Shown: in pieces, positions 45,288-52,824 of the stretch | Numbering within the stretch: the first letter of the stretch is position 1 | How the letters are laid out: every line of letters begins with the position of its first letter | Assembly: GCF_902459585.1 (NCBI RefSeq) | Contig: NZ_CABPSC010000002.1 | Coordinates: forward strand, 1-64,000 | DNA: 64,000 nt | Origin: Pandoraea nosoerga | Lineage (GTDB): Bacteria > Pseudomonadota > Gammaproteobacteria > Burkholderiales > Burkholderiaceae | Direction of reading: 5' to 3' | Translations under genes and position numbers: made by a program | Notes under the pieces: model-generated | What the model saw: the letters and a program-made list of their open reading frames with translations, nothing else | Told to the model about the DNA's origin: nothing | Databases searched by the model: none

Positions 45288-46988
45288 ATGAGGCCGAATC
45301 GAACCCCGCCAGCAACGCTCGACGCTGGCTTTTTTTGCGCCCGCCGTAGGCGAAATCCGACTGCTGCGCGGTGCATCGGACGGCTTGCGCTCATCCCGGC
45401 CGTTGTCGCCGCAACGTGGCTGGCGCCCATGCGTGGCGTAGCCGCGGATTTCGCGGGTTCCACCGGTCTCGCCGCAGGGCGTGGCGTGACGTCGCACGAG
45501 TCGCGTGCGGCGTCGCCACGCGGTGCAGGGCGCGCGCCTGACCCGGCGTCGCGCGTGCTGGACGCTGACGACGCGCGCTACCTGTTGACGCGAACGGGCT
45601 ACGCGCCCGACGCGCGCGAACTGGCGCCCTTCGTCGGGCTCACGCGCGCGCAGGCCGTCGACCGCCTGCTCTCCCAGACCCGCCGCACCGCGGTGACCAT
45701 GCCGCCCGAGTGGGTGAACGATCCGCCGCTCTATGGCGCGCCCGTCAAGAACATGGCCGACGAGCAACGCAGGGCGCTCAACGAGCGACGCAACCGGATG
45801 GCCGCGTCGCTCGCCGGCTGGTGGGCGCAGGAGATGGCCACCACGCCTTCGCCGCTCACCGAGCGCATGACGCTGTTCTGGCACAACCATTTCGTCTCGA
45901 GCGACGACAAGGTGCGCGAGCCGGTCGCGCTGTATCGGCAGAACGTGCTGCTGCGGGCGAACGCGCTGGGCAACTTCGGCACACTGCTCCACGCGGTGTC
46001 GAAGGACCCGGCAATGCTCGTCTATCTGGATGGCGCTGGCAGTCGCAAGGGGCGACCCAACGAGAATTTCGCGCGCGAGGTGATGGAGCTGTTCACGCTC
46101 GGTGAAGGGCATTTCAGCGAGCAGGACGTGCGCGAGGCAGCGCGCGCGTACACCGGCTGGAGCATCGATCGCCCGACGATGACATACGTCTGGCGCGCGA
46201 ATCTGCACGACACTGGCGTGAAAACGGTGCTCGGGCACACGGGCGACTTCGACGGCGATCAAGTGCTCGACATCTTGCTGGCGCGCCCCGAGACCGCCGC
46301 GCTCGTGACGGCCAAGTTGTGGCGTGAATTCGTCTCGCCCACGCCGGAGCCGGTGCAGGCCGCGAAGGTGGCCGGCGTGTTCCGGGCGAGCGGCTATGAC
46401 GTGCGTGTCGCCCTGCGCGCGTTGTTCCTCACGCCGGCATTCTGGGACGCCCGCAATCGAGGCGCGCTGGTCAAATCGCCGTCCGAGTTCGTGACCGACG
46501 CGGTGCGCGAGTTCGACATCGGCTACGACGATCCGCAAATGCTCGCGCAACAGATGCGTGTGCTCGGGCAGGACCTGTTCCGTCCACCCAATGTGAAGGG
46601 CTGGCCGGGCGGCGATACGTGGATCGACAGCACGACGCTGCTCGCGCGCAAGCAATTCGTCGAGCGCATGTTCCGCGCGACGGAGCGTGCCAACGCGGGC
46701 GGGCCGGCAACGATGGGCCCGGCGATGTCCACGCGCGCCGGAGTGCAGGGCTCGGCCGTGCGCGCGCCGCGGACCATGCCAGGAACGGTGGCTGGCGTGC
46801 GCTTCGATCTCGCGCGCTGGCTGCAGCCGTATGCGCTGGGGCCGGTCGATGTGCCCGACGCCGCCTCGCGCGAGGCACTGCAACGGGCGGTGCTGCCGTT
46901 GGCCCCGGCGGTGGCGCACACGAGCGGCGACAGCAGTGCGGCGTACTTGCAGGCGTTGTTGATGGATCCGGCGTATCAATTGAAGTAG
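45288..46988 (+). CDS. DUF1800 family exported protein
   Basis: A 566-residue protein of the DUF1800 family. A basic N-region (RRRRNPTAAR) and hydrophobic LALIPAVVAATWLAP at residues 18-49 indicate export. The domain begins ADDARYLLTRTGYAPDAREL and includes ERMTLFWHNHFVSSDDKV, SRKGRPNENFAREVMELFTL and GEGHFSEQDVREAARAYTGW, the family signature. DUF1800 and DUF1501 genes nearly always occur in pairs, as here, and the reaction is unknown. An intrinsic-terminator-like hairpin lies within the first 17 codons. ATG 45288 is the only start that keeps the signal peptide. Confidence 0.85.
   Translation: MRPNRTPPATLDAGFFCARRRRNPTAARCIGRLALIPAVVAATWLAPMRGVAADFAGSTGLAAGRGVTSHESRAASPRGAGRAPDPASRVLDADDARYLLTRTGYAPDARELAPFVGLTRAQAVDRLLSQTRRTAVTMPPEWVNDPPLYGAPVKNMADEQRRALNERRNRMAASLAGWWAQEMATTPSPLTERMTLFWHNHFVSSDDKVREPVALYRQNVLLRANALGNFGTLLHAVSKDPAMLVYLDGAGSRKGRPNENFAREVMELFTLGEGHFSEQDVREAARAYTGWSIDRPTMTYVWRANLHDTGVKTVLGHTGDFDGDQVLDILLARPETAALVTAKLWREFVSPTPEPVQAAKVAGVFRASGYDVRVALRALFLTPAFWDARNRGALVKSPSEFVTDAVREFDIGYDDPQMLAQQMRVLGQDLFRPPNVKGWPGGDTWIDSTTLLARKQFVERMFRATERANAGGPATMGPAMSTRAGVQGSAVRAPRTMPGTVAGVRFDLARWLQPYALGPVDVPDAASREALQRAVLPLAPAVAHTSGDSSAAYLQALLMDPAYQLK
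45308..45336 (+). terminator. Terminator-like hairpin inside the 5' end of the DUF1800 gene
   Basis: The stem gccagc / gctggc encloses a 10-nt loop and is followed by seven Ts. It is 100 bp after the small secreted-protein gene's stop and 20 bp inside the DUF1800 coding region. Confidence 0.6.
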
Positions 46989-47049
46989 CGGAAAGTAAGT
47001 GGAAAATGCCCGGAAACTACGCGGAAAGTACGCGGAAAGTACGCGAGAG
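46985..47049. repeat. 11-bp tandem repeat between DUF1800 and DUF1501 genes
   Basis: Six units resemble gtacgcggaaa; the first is 10 bp and the last is changed to gtacgcgagag. The array begins at the DUF1800 stop codon and ends 66 bp before the DUF1501 start. Confidence 0.85.
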
Positions 47050-47114
47050 TGTGCGCACAGGAGCCGCATGTGCTTCGCCAGTGTGGGTCAATGCCGAGCA
47101 GCAAGAGGTGCGAG

Positions 47115-48362
47115 ATGCGTGATTTTCGTCGACGGGATTTTCTGACGTTTGCTGCCGGGCTGGGCGCGGCGTGGCTCGCCCCATTGCCTGCGTTCGCGGC
47201 GGCGCGCGACCTGTCCCGGCCGCTTGCCGGCGCGCAGGCGCCACATGGCGGCAGCTACGACAACCTGCTCATCCTCATCGAGCTCAAGGGCGGTAACGAC
47301 GGCCTGAACACCGTCATCCCGTATGGCGATCCGCTCTATGCCGCTCTGAGGCCGAACATCGGCATCAAGCGAGAGCAGGTGATACAGCTCGACGAGCGCA
47401 GCGGCCTGCATCCGGAGCTGCGAGCGCTCATGCCGATGTGGCAGGCGAACGAGTTGGCGATCGTGCAGGGCGTAGGGTATCCGCAGCCGAATCTGTCGCA
47501 CTTTCGCTCGATCGAAATATGGAACACCGCCTCGCGTGCCGACGAGTATTTGCGCGACGGCTGGCTGTCTCGCGCCTTTGCCGAGCGTGCGGTCCCGAGT
47601 GGATTCGACGCTGACGGCGTGATCGTCGGCAGCGCGGAACCCGGACCGCTCGCCGGCGGCGCCCGCGCGGTGACCTTGACCAATCCGGCGCAGTTTCTGC
47701 GCGACGCGGGCCTGGCGTCGGCGAACGCGGCGCAGGCGAGCAATCCCGCATTGGCGCATGTGCTGCGTGTCGAGAACGACATCGTGAAGGCGGCGCACGG
47801 GCTGCGCCCGCGCCAGGGGCAGTATGTGCTCAAGACGCCGATGCCGCCGGGTGCGTTCGGCAATGTGGTGAAAACGGCGCTGCAGGTCCTTGCGGCGGCG
47901 GACTCGCCGGCGGGCGTGCCGCTGCCGGGACGCGGCGTGGCGGTGCTGCGTCTGACGCTCAACGGTTTTGACACGCATCAGAACCAGCCGGGGCAGCAGG
48001 CCAGTTTATTGCGTCAATTGGCGCAGGGAATGATGGCGTTGCGCGCGGGGCTCACGGCGTTGGGCCGATGGCAATCGACGATGATCGTGACGTATGCCGA
48101 GTTCGGCCGTCGCCCGCGAGAGAACCAGAGCAACGGGACCGACCACGGCACGGTCGCGCCGCACTTCATCGCGGGCGGCGGGGTGCGCGGCGGGCTGTAT
48201 GGCGAGGCGCCGCGTCTGGATCGCCTGGACGGCAACGGCAACTTGCCCTTCGCGGTCGACTTTCGCGAGGTCTACGCGACCGTATTGCAACGATGGTGGG
48301 GAATGGACCCGCGGCCGGTGCTCGGCGCGCCGTTCCAGCCGCTGGACGTGCTGCGGGGGTGA
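47115..48362 (+). CDS. DUF1501 family Tat-exported protein
   Basis: A 415-residue protein of the DUF1501 (sulfatase-like fold) family. The N-terminus MRDFRRRDFLTFAAGLGAAW has the twin-arginine pattern, so the folded protein is exported through Tat, perhaps with a cofactor or metal. Domain signatures are LIELKGGNDGLNTVIPYGDP, LHPELRALMPMWQANELAIV, SHFRSIEIWNTASR, GFDTHQNQPGQQASLLRQLA, and the late ENQSNGTDHGTVAPHFIAGG with Asp and His. It is partnered with the DUF1800 gene upstream. ATG 47115 was chosen because it starts the Tat signal. Confidence 0.88.
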   Translation: MRDFRRRDFLTFAAGLGAAWLAPLPAFAAARDLSRPLAGAQAPHGGSYDNLLILIELKGGNDGLNTVIPYGDPLYAALRPNIGIKREQVIQLDERSGLHPELRALMPMWQANELAIVQGVGYPQPNLSHFRSIEIWNTASRADEYLRDGWLSRAFAERAVPSGFDADGVIVGSAEPGPLAGGARAVTLTNPAQFLRDAGLASANAAQASNPALAHVLRVENDIVKAAHGLRPRQGQYVLKTPMPPGAFGNVVKTALQVLAAADSPAGVPLPGRGVAVLRLTLNGFDTHQNQPGQQASLLRQLAQGMMALRAGLTALGRWQSTMIVTYAEFGRRPRENQSNGTDHGTVAPHFIAGGGVRGGLYGEAPRLDRLDGNGNLPFAVDFREVYATVLQRWWGMDPRPVLGAPFQPLDVLRG

Positions 48363-48404
48363 TCGGTCTCGCTTGCGAGCGCGCGGCTATCGCGCCGCAG
48401 CCGC

Positions 48405-49292
48405 TCAGCGTGCTCGCCAGGCGCGCCAGAATTTCCGAAGCGGCGTGAGGTCGATGCGCTGATGGAGCACCTGATAGTCGCTGACGGCGACTTCGTCGAG
48501 AAGCGCCAGTTGCAGCGCAGCCAGCGCGAGCAATGGTTTTTGTTTGCGGCGGTCGCGCCCGGGCATCGCGGCGGCGGCCTCGACGATGGACTGGCGTGCG
48601 CGCGCGTGCTGGAACTTCATCAACTCGACGAAGGCGGGCGAGTACTTGCCGTTCTGCAGGTCGGCGGCGGTGACACCGAAGCGTTGCAGCTCGTCGATGG
48701 GGAAATAGACGTATCCCGCGCGCGCGTCGACGCCCACGTCCGTGACACGTCGGCCGAGCGTGATGGCGTGACCGAGAGCGCGGGCGAGGGCGGGAGTCCG
48801 GGCGTCGTCGAAGCCGTAGACGTGCGAGACCAGTTCGGCGGGCGCGCCGCCGGCGGCGTCGCAGTAGTGATCGAGGCCGGCGAAATCCAGATAGCGCATT
48901 TGCGACAGGTCCATCTCGGCGGCGTGCAGGACGGCTTCGAAGGCGTCGCGCGACAGACCGAACGTCTTGACCACGGGCGCGAGCGCGCGCGTGACCGGGT
49001 GCGCGGGCGTGCCGTCGAAGAGACGAGCGAGCTCCTGGCGCCACCAGTCGAGCTTGGCGTGGGCAACGCCGGGGTCGTGGACAGCCGAGTGGATGTCAGC
49101 AATTTCCTGGCAGAAGGCATGGACGGCGTAGGCCGCGTCGCGCCTGGATGGCCGGAGTTGCAGCAGGGCGTAGTAAAGGGCGGAACCGGGAGGACCAGCC
49201 TTCTGGCGACAGTACTCGTGGGCTTGTACGTTGGCCTGTGCGGGACTGTCGGGGGAGCCGGCGTGCTCGTCGGCGTTCTCGTGGGGTTGCAT
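48405..49292 (-). CDS. Squalene/phytoene synthase-fold protein (HpnD-like, degenerate site)
   Basis: A 295-residue all-helical protein that follows HpnD presqualene diphosphate synthase along its length (YCRQKAGPPGSALYYALLQL; DPGVAHAKLDWWRQELARLF; AEMDLSQMRYLDFAGLDHYC; the end VLHQRIDLTPLRKFWRAW). The first Asp-rich motif, DDxxD in active enzymes, reads QEIADIHSAV, with only one Asp. The second reads TDVGVDA instead of RDVGEDA, keeping two Asp. It is therefore perhaps inactive as a prenyltransferase, or uses another substrate. No other hopanoid gene lies near. It is convergent with the DUF1501 gene. Confidence 0.8.
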   Translation of the reverse strand: MQPHENADEHAGSPDSPAQANVQAHEYCRQKAGPPGSALYYALLQLRPSRRDAAYAVHAFCQEIADIHSAVHDPGVAHAKLDWWRQELARLFDGTPAHPVTRALAPVVKTFGLSRDAFEAVLHAAEMDLSQMRYLDFAGLDHYCDAAGGAPAELVSHVYGFDDARTPALARALGHAITLGRRVTDVGVDARAGYVYFPIDELQRFGVTAADLQNGKYSPAFVELMKFQHARARQSIVEAAAAMPGRDRRKQKPLLALAALQLALLDEVAVSDYQVLHQRIDLTPLRKFWRAWRAR

Positions 49293-49406
49293 GCGAATGG
49301 GATATCGGTTTGGTCAGATGCCCGACAGCAGGTGGCGCAGGCGCGCGACCGGGGCAGATGCCATGAATTGGGGGGAATTCTAGCATTGCGGGGTGGGGCT
49401 GGCGGA

Positions 49407-49435
49407 TTGCCGGTGAAATTCACTTCGTGTAGAAT
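49407..49435 (+). promoter_or_regulatory. Strong promoter upstream of tRNA-Leu
   Basis: TTGCCG (49407-49412), 17 bp and TAGAAT (49430-49435) form a promoter with predicted RNA start near 49442. The two hexamers are identical to those of the phaR promoter. Confidence 0.6.
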
Positions 49436-49441
49436 GCTCGC

Positions 49442-49487
49442 CTGCTTTGACGCATGCGAGCGGGGCGGCGACGAGTCGCCCCTTTTT
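49442..49487 (+). ncRNA. Possible 46-nt leader or small RNA before tRNA-Leu
   Basis: The promoter at 49407-49435 and a terminator at 49462-49487 (stem ggggcg / cgcccc, 9-nt loop, then TTTTT) bound a very short transcript. The tRNA lies 75 bp further on. It may be an abortive leader, a small RNA, or chance. Confidence 0.25.
49462..49487 (+). terminator. Intrinsic terminator upstream of tRNA-Leu
   Basis: The stem ggggcg / cgcccc, with an internal gac / gtc, is followed by five Ts. Confidence 0.65.
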
Positions 49488-49562
49488 ATGTCCGACAGGA
49501 CGCATGCCGTCGACCCGATGCCGGGCGTCGTACCTTACCCAGGTGCGCGGCGCCCACGGGCT

Positions 49563-49649
49563 GCGAGGATGGCGAAATTGGTAGACGCACCAGGTTTAGG
49601 TCCTGACGCCCGCAAGGGTGTAGGGGTTCGAGTCCCCTTCCTCGCACCA
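49563..49649 (+). tRNA. tRNA-Leu, anticodon UAG
   Basis: An 87-nt type II tRNA. The acceptor arms gcgagga / tcctcgc pair perfectly, the D-arm region is ggcgaaattggtagacgc, and the anticodon loop tttaggt carries TAG. A long variable arm (acgcccgcaagggtgt) is followed by the T arm aggggttcgagtcccct, and a CCA end is encoded. It reads CUA and other CUN leucine codons. Confidence 0.97.
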
Positions 49650-50062
49650 AAAGACCCTTAAAAATCATCGGGATGAAATTTGAGTCCGGCAAAAAATCGA
49701 GCCGGTCTTCGTCTGTCTGTCTCCCGAACTTCCAGCTTCCGTGCCGGCCTTTTCCGGCAAACGATTTGTGCGGCCCTGTCCCCGGCGCGCACGTCAGCGG
49801 AAGGCATCCATCCCCCCGTAGATTCGCGCGATCAATGGTCCAATCTGCATGCTCCATTTGCTTCGCAACCACATCGGGTGTTCGCTCGCAGAGAGTATCC
49901 TCGATGCATAAGTTAGTACGCGTCCCTACGTGCCCCTACGTGTCCCTACGTGTCCCTAAGCGCTCCTACGCGCCTCGAAGCGAGTTTTAGCCGGGCGACG
50001 CGCGATTGGCGCCCTCGCAAGCCCGCCTGCCGATGGCAACTCGTTTTCTCGGGCGCGCTGTC
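49650..50062. other. Gene-free gap after tRNA-Leu
   Basis: 413 bp between the tRNA and the IclR-type regulator stop. The only structured element is a 10-bp tandem array at 49917-49976. No integrase, no direct repeat of the tRNA 3' end and no coding frame with normal composition were seen. A minus frame running through the tRNA is an artefact. Confidence 0.5.
49917..49976. repeat. 10-bp tandem repeat near tRNA-Leu
   Basis: Six 10-bp units of the form tacgtgtccc occur; the two central copies are identical and the outer ones diverge. Confidence 0.9.
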
Positions 50063-50875
50063 TCAATCCCACATTTCCCCAACCGACCGTAGCGCAGAGC
50101 GGATGGCATCGACGATAAACGCTTGACGTTGCCGGGACATTCGATCAGTGGGCGCGGCCACGCTGATCGCCGCGATCGGATAGCCTCGGCGGTTACACAC
50201 GGCAACGCCGACGCCGAGGGCGCCCTTCGCCGCATGGTTGCCCACGACCGACCACCCCCGCTCTCGCGACGCCTTGACGAGCAGACGCAACGTCTCGCAG
50301 TTCAAGCCGCCATAGCTCGACAAGGTATCGCCATGCTGCGCGATCACGGCTTGCGCTTCGTGGTCGGGCAGCGCGGCCAATAACGCCAACCCCGCAGCGC
50401 CGGCGCCGAGCGGCTGGCGCGTTCCCACATCGACTGCCAGCACCTGGACGGGATAGCTTCCGATCCGGCGCGCAATGCATGACGACATGCGTCCTTCGCG
50501 CACCACGGCGAACGCCGCATCCCCGCTGATGGCGCTGACGTGTTCGAGCACCGGCTCGAGCTTGCTGGCGATCACCGATTGCGTCAGCACGTTCTCGGCG
50601 CGCCATTGCCGAACGGTCTCGCCCGCGACGTAGCGATAACGTCCGCTCAGTTCGATGTAGCCCGCTTCCCCAAGCGTTTGCAAGATTCGATAGATCGTCG
50701 CGCGCTCCAGCTGGCAGCGACGTCCGATCTCGGCGACGCGCAGCCCGGTGTCGCCCGCTTCGATGATGGCCGCCAGCACGTCGAGCCCGCGGCGCAACGC
50801 CCGCAAGCCTGCGCTTTTGGTGTCGTCCAAAACGTCCGCCTGATGAACGTTCGAATTGGTGATGATCGTCTGCAT
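50063..50875 (-). CDS. IclR family transcriptional regulator
   Basis: A 270-residue regulator. The N-terminal winged helix (about 20-80) has RRGLDVLAAIIEAGDTGLRV, IGRRCQLERATIYRILQTL and ELSGRYRYVAGETV. The C-terminal ligand-sensing domain includes SCIARRIGSYPVQVLAVDVG, LGAGAAGLALLAALPDHEAQ and GVGVAVCNRRGYPIAAISVA. ATG 50875 starts a normal-length protein; the open frame continues upstream through non-coding sequence. It is divergent from the acyl-CoA ligase operon (353-bp gap) and is the likely controller of it. Confidence 0.88.
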   Translation of the reverse strand: MQTIITNSNVHQADVLDDTKSAGLRALRRGLDVLAAIIEAGDTGLRVAEIGRRCQLERATIYRILQTLGEAGYIELSGRYRYVAGETVRQWRAENVLTQSVIASKLEPVLEHVSAISGDAAFAVVREGRMSSCIARRIGSYPVQVLAVDVGTRQPLGAGAAGLALLAALPDHEAQAVIAQHGDTLSSYGGLNCETLRLLVKASRERGWSVVGNHAAKGALGVGVAVCNRRGYPIAAISVAAPTDRMSRQRQAFIVDAIRSALRSVGEMWD

Positions 50876-51228
50876 GAGAAAAGCCGGAATGAAAAGACGA
50901 TTCACCATCACCGATGCAAGGTCGCTCATCAACAAGGGAAAACACTGATCCGCGAATGCATCGTCGCCCATGGAAAACGTCCGATTGCCGGACGATTCGA
51001 TTTCTCGCACCCGGCGCGGCTGCGGAAAATCTCTGGTGTTGGGACGACGGTGGCACATGGCCCGCGCCAAGCGCAGGGGCTTGTCAATGTCCTGGGATGG
51101 GCCTGCCAATCGCCCACCAATCTCCTACCGATCGCCTACCGATCGGCTACCGATCGCCTACCAGTCGCCGCCAACAATTGAAAACTGCGTGCACGTCAAC
51201 CGAGTGCACTCTTCGAGGATTTCGGCAC
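50876..51228. promoter_or_regulatory. Divergent control region, IclR gene and CoA-ligase operon
   Basis: 353 bp without a credible gene. It holds the 11-bp tandem array at 51108-51162 about 65 bp before the ligase start, a position suitable for a regulator. No clear -35/-10 pair was found in either direction. Confidence 0.4.
51108..51162. repeat. Five-copy 11-bp tandem array
   Basis: Five 11-bp units resemble gatcgcctacc (a(a/g)tc at the edges). The period is close to one DNA helical turn. Copies 3 and 5 are identical; copy 4 differs by one base. Confidence 0.9.
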
Positions 51229-52782
51229 ATGTATCCCATTGATTTTTTCTGGCGCGCGGCGCGCCGTTGGCCAGACCATATCGCGATCGACGCGCCTGAA
51301 GGCGTCGTTCGCTACGGGGACCTGGCGCGCAGCGTAGCGGCGCTGGCCGCGGCCTTCCAGGCAATCGATCCGTCGCCACAAAGCCGCGTGGCCATCTGCG
51401 CGGGCAATAGCACGGCGCATCTCGTCGCGCTGCTTGCCACGCTGGCCAGCGGCAAAGTCTGGGTGCCGCTCAACCCGCGCAGCACGGCACCCGAAATTCA
51501 GCGAATCGTCGATACGACAGCGCCGGGCATTGTCGTGACGGACGTCGCATCCGAATGTCTCGTGGCGAACGCCTCGGGATATCGCATCGTCTGCGACGGC
51601 GAGGCGGCGGCCGCCACAACCCACCGCACGAACAGCACGCAGGGCACGTTGCTGAGCCAGCTACTCGCCGCGCACGACGGGGCTTCGCCGCGGATCGTCG
51701 ATCTGCCTGACAGTGCCACGCAGGCGATCAAGTTCACCGGCGGCACCACCGGCATCCCCAAGGGCGTGATGCAACCCTATCGCGCGTGGATGGCCAACGT
51801 CGCAAACCAGATTCAGACGTGGGGGCTCACAGAGCGCGATCGCTACGTCGTCGCCGCGCCGATCACGCACGGAACGTCGACGTACATCCTGCCCACCCTC
51901 GCGCAGGGCGGGTGCCTCGTCATTGCGTCGCAGGCGGGCGCGCCCGGCGTGCGTGACGCGTTTCGCGACAAAGGCGGCACGATCGCCTTCATGCCGCCTA
52001 CGCTCATCTACAAGCTCATGGGCTTGCCAGGTGTCTCGCGTCGCGACTTCCCGCAACTGCGGTTGCTCATCTACGGCGGCGCGCCCATGCCGCCGGAGAA
52101 GATTCGCGAAGCCCGTGATTTCTTTGGTCCCGTGCTCGCCACGCACTACGGGCAGACCGAGGCGCCCCAGATCCTGACGGCGATGCGCCCGGAAGATTTC
52201 GACGATCCGTCGCGCTGGTCATCCGTCGGCCGCGCCACGTGGTTCTCGGAGGTGGCCATCATGTCCGCCGACGGGACGCGGCTGCCGCCCGGGGAAATCG
52301 GCGAAGTCGTCGCGCGCGGCGACCTGCTCATGACCGGCTACTGGCAGTTGCCCGACAAAACGGCGCAAACGCTGATCGACGGCTGGCTGCACACGGGCGA
52401 TCGGGGCTATCTCGACGCCGCCGGCTTCCTGCATCTGAAGGACCGCATCCGCGACGTGATCATCACCGGCGGCTTCAACGTCTACCCGATCGACGTCGAA
52501 AACGTGCTGGGCCAGCACCCGAGCGTCTTCGAATGCACGGTGTTCGGCCTGCCGGACGACGTATGGGGTGAAGCCGTGCAGGCCGGCGTGCAACTGCGGC
52601 CCGGCGGCGCGGCCACCGAAACCGAGCTGAGCGCCTTCGTTCGAGAGAAGCTCGGCCCGGTCCACACGCCCAAGCGCATCCATTTCTTCGACGATTTGCC
52701 GCGATCGTCCGTGGGCAAGGTCGTGAAGAACGCGGTGCGCGACCAGGTCCTGTCCGGGCGCGCGGTTGCCGCGAAACTCTGA
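51229..52782 (+). CDS. AMP-forming acyl-CoA ligase
   Basis: A 517-residue ANL-family adenylating enzyme starting at ATG 51229. The phosphate-binding loop is FTGGTTGIPKGVM. YGGAPMPPEKIREA and THYGQTEAPQ are the A4/A5 motifs. TGDRGYLDAAGFLHLKDRIR and DVIITGGFNVYPIDVENVL mark the hinge and C-domain. PRSSVGKVVKNAVR supplies the catalytic Lys. It makes an acyl-CoA with ATP, but the acid cannot be told from sequence. A short citryl-CoA-lyase-like gene follows 37 bp later and an MFS transporter after that, so a ligase-lyase catabolic route is likely (inference). Confidence 0.88.
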   Translation: MYPIDFFWRAARRWPDHIAIDAPEGVVRYGDLARSVAALAAAFQAIDPSPQSRVAICAGNSTAHLVALLATLASGKVWVPLNPRSTAPEIQRIVDTTAPGIVVTDVASECLVANASGYRIVCDGEAAAATTHRTNSTQGTLLSQLLAAHDGASPRIVDLPDSATQAIKFTGGTTGIPKGVMQPYRAWMANVANQIQTWGLTERDRYVVAAPITHGTSTYILPTLAQGGCLVIASQAGAPGVRDAFRDKGGTIAFMPPTLIYKLMGLPGVSRRDFPQLRLLIYGGAPMPPEKIREARDFFGPVLATHYGQTEAPQILTAMRPEDFDDPSRWSSVGRATWFSEVAIMSADGTRLPPGEIGEVVARGDLLMTGYWQLPDKTAQTLIDGWLHTGDRGYLDAAGFLHLKDRIRDVIITGGFNVYPIDVENVLGQHPSVFECTVFGLPDDVWGEAVQAGVQLRPGGAATETELSAFVREKLGPVHTPKRIHFFDDLPRSSVGKVVKNAVRDQVLSGRAVAAKL

Positions 52783-52784
52783 TG

Positions 52785-52824
52785 CCCCCGAACCCCTGAA
52801 CTCCTGAATCCTTGAAGCCATGAA
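52785..52824 (+). repeat. 8-bp degenerate repeat spanning a start codon
   Basis: Five 8-bp units end in tgaa or cgaa (cccccgaa, cccctgaa, ctcctgaa, tccttgaa, gccatgaa). The last contains the ATG of the lyase gene, so the array occupies its ribosome-binding region. Confidence 0.7.

Noticed and set aside
49486-49872. A minus-strand frame containing a GRGLEPLHPCGRQDLN-like stretch
   Set aside because: That peptide is simply the reverse translation of tRNA-Leu. Such frames are common annotation artefacts.
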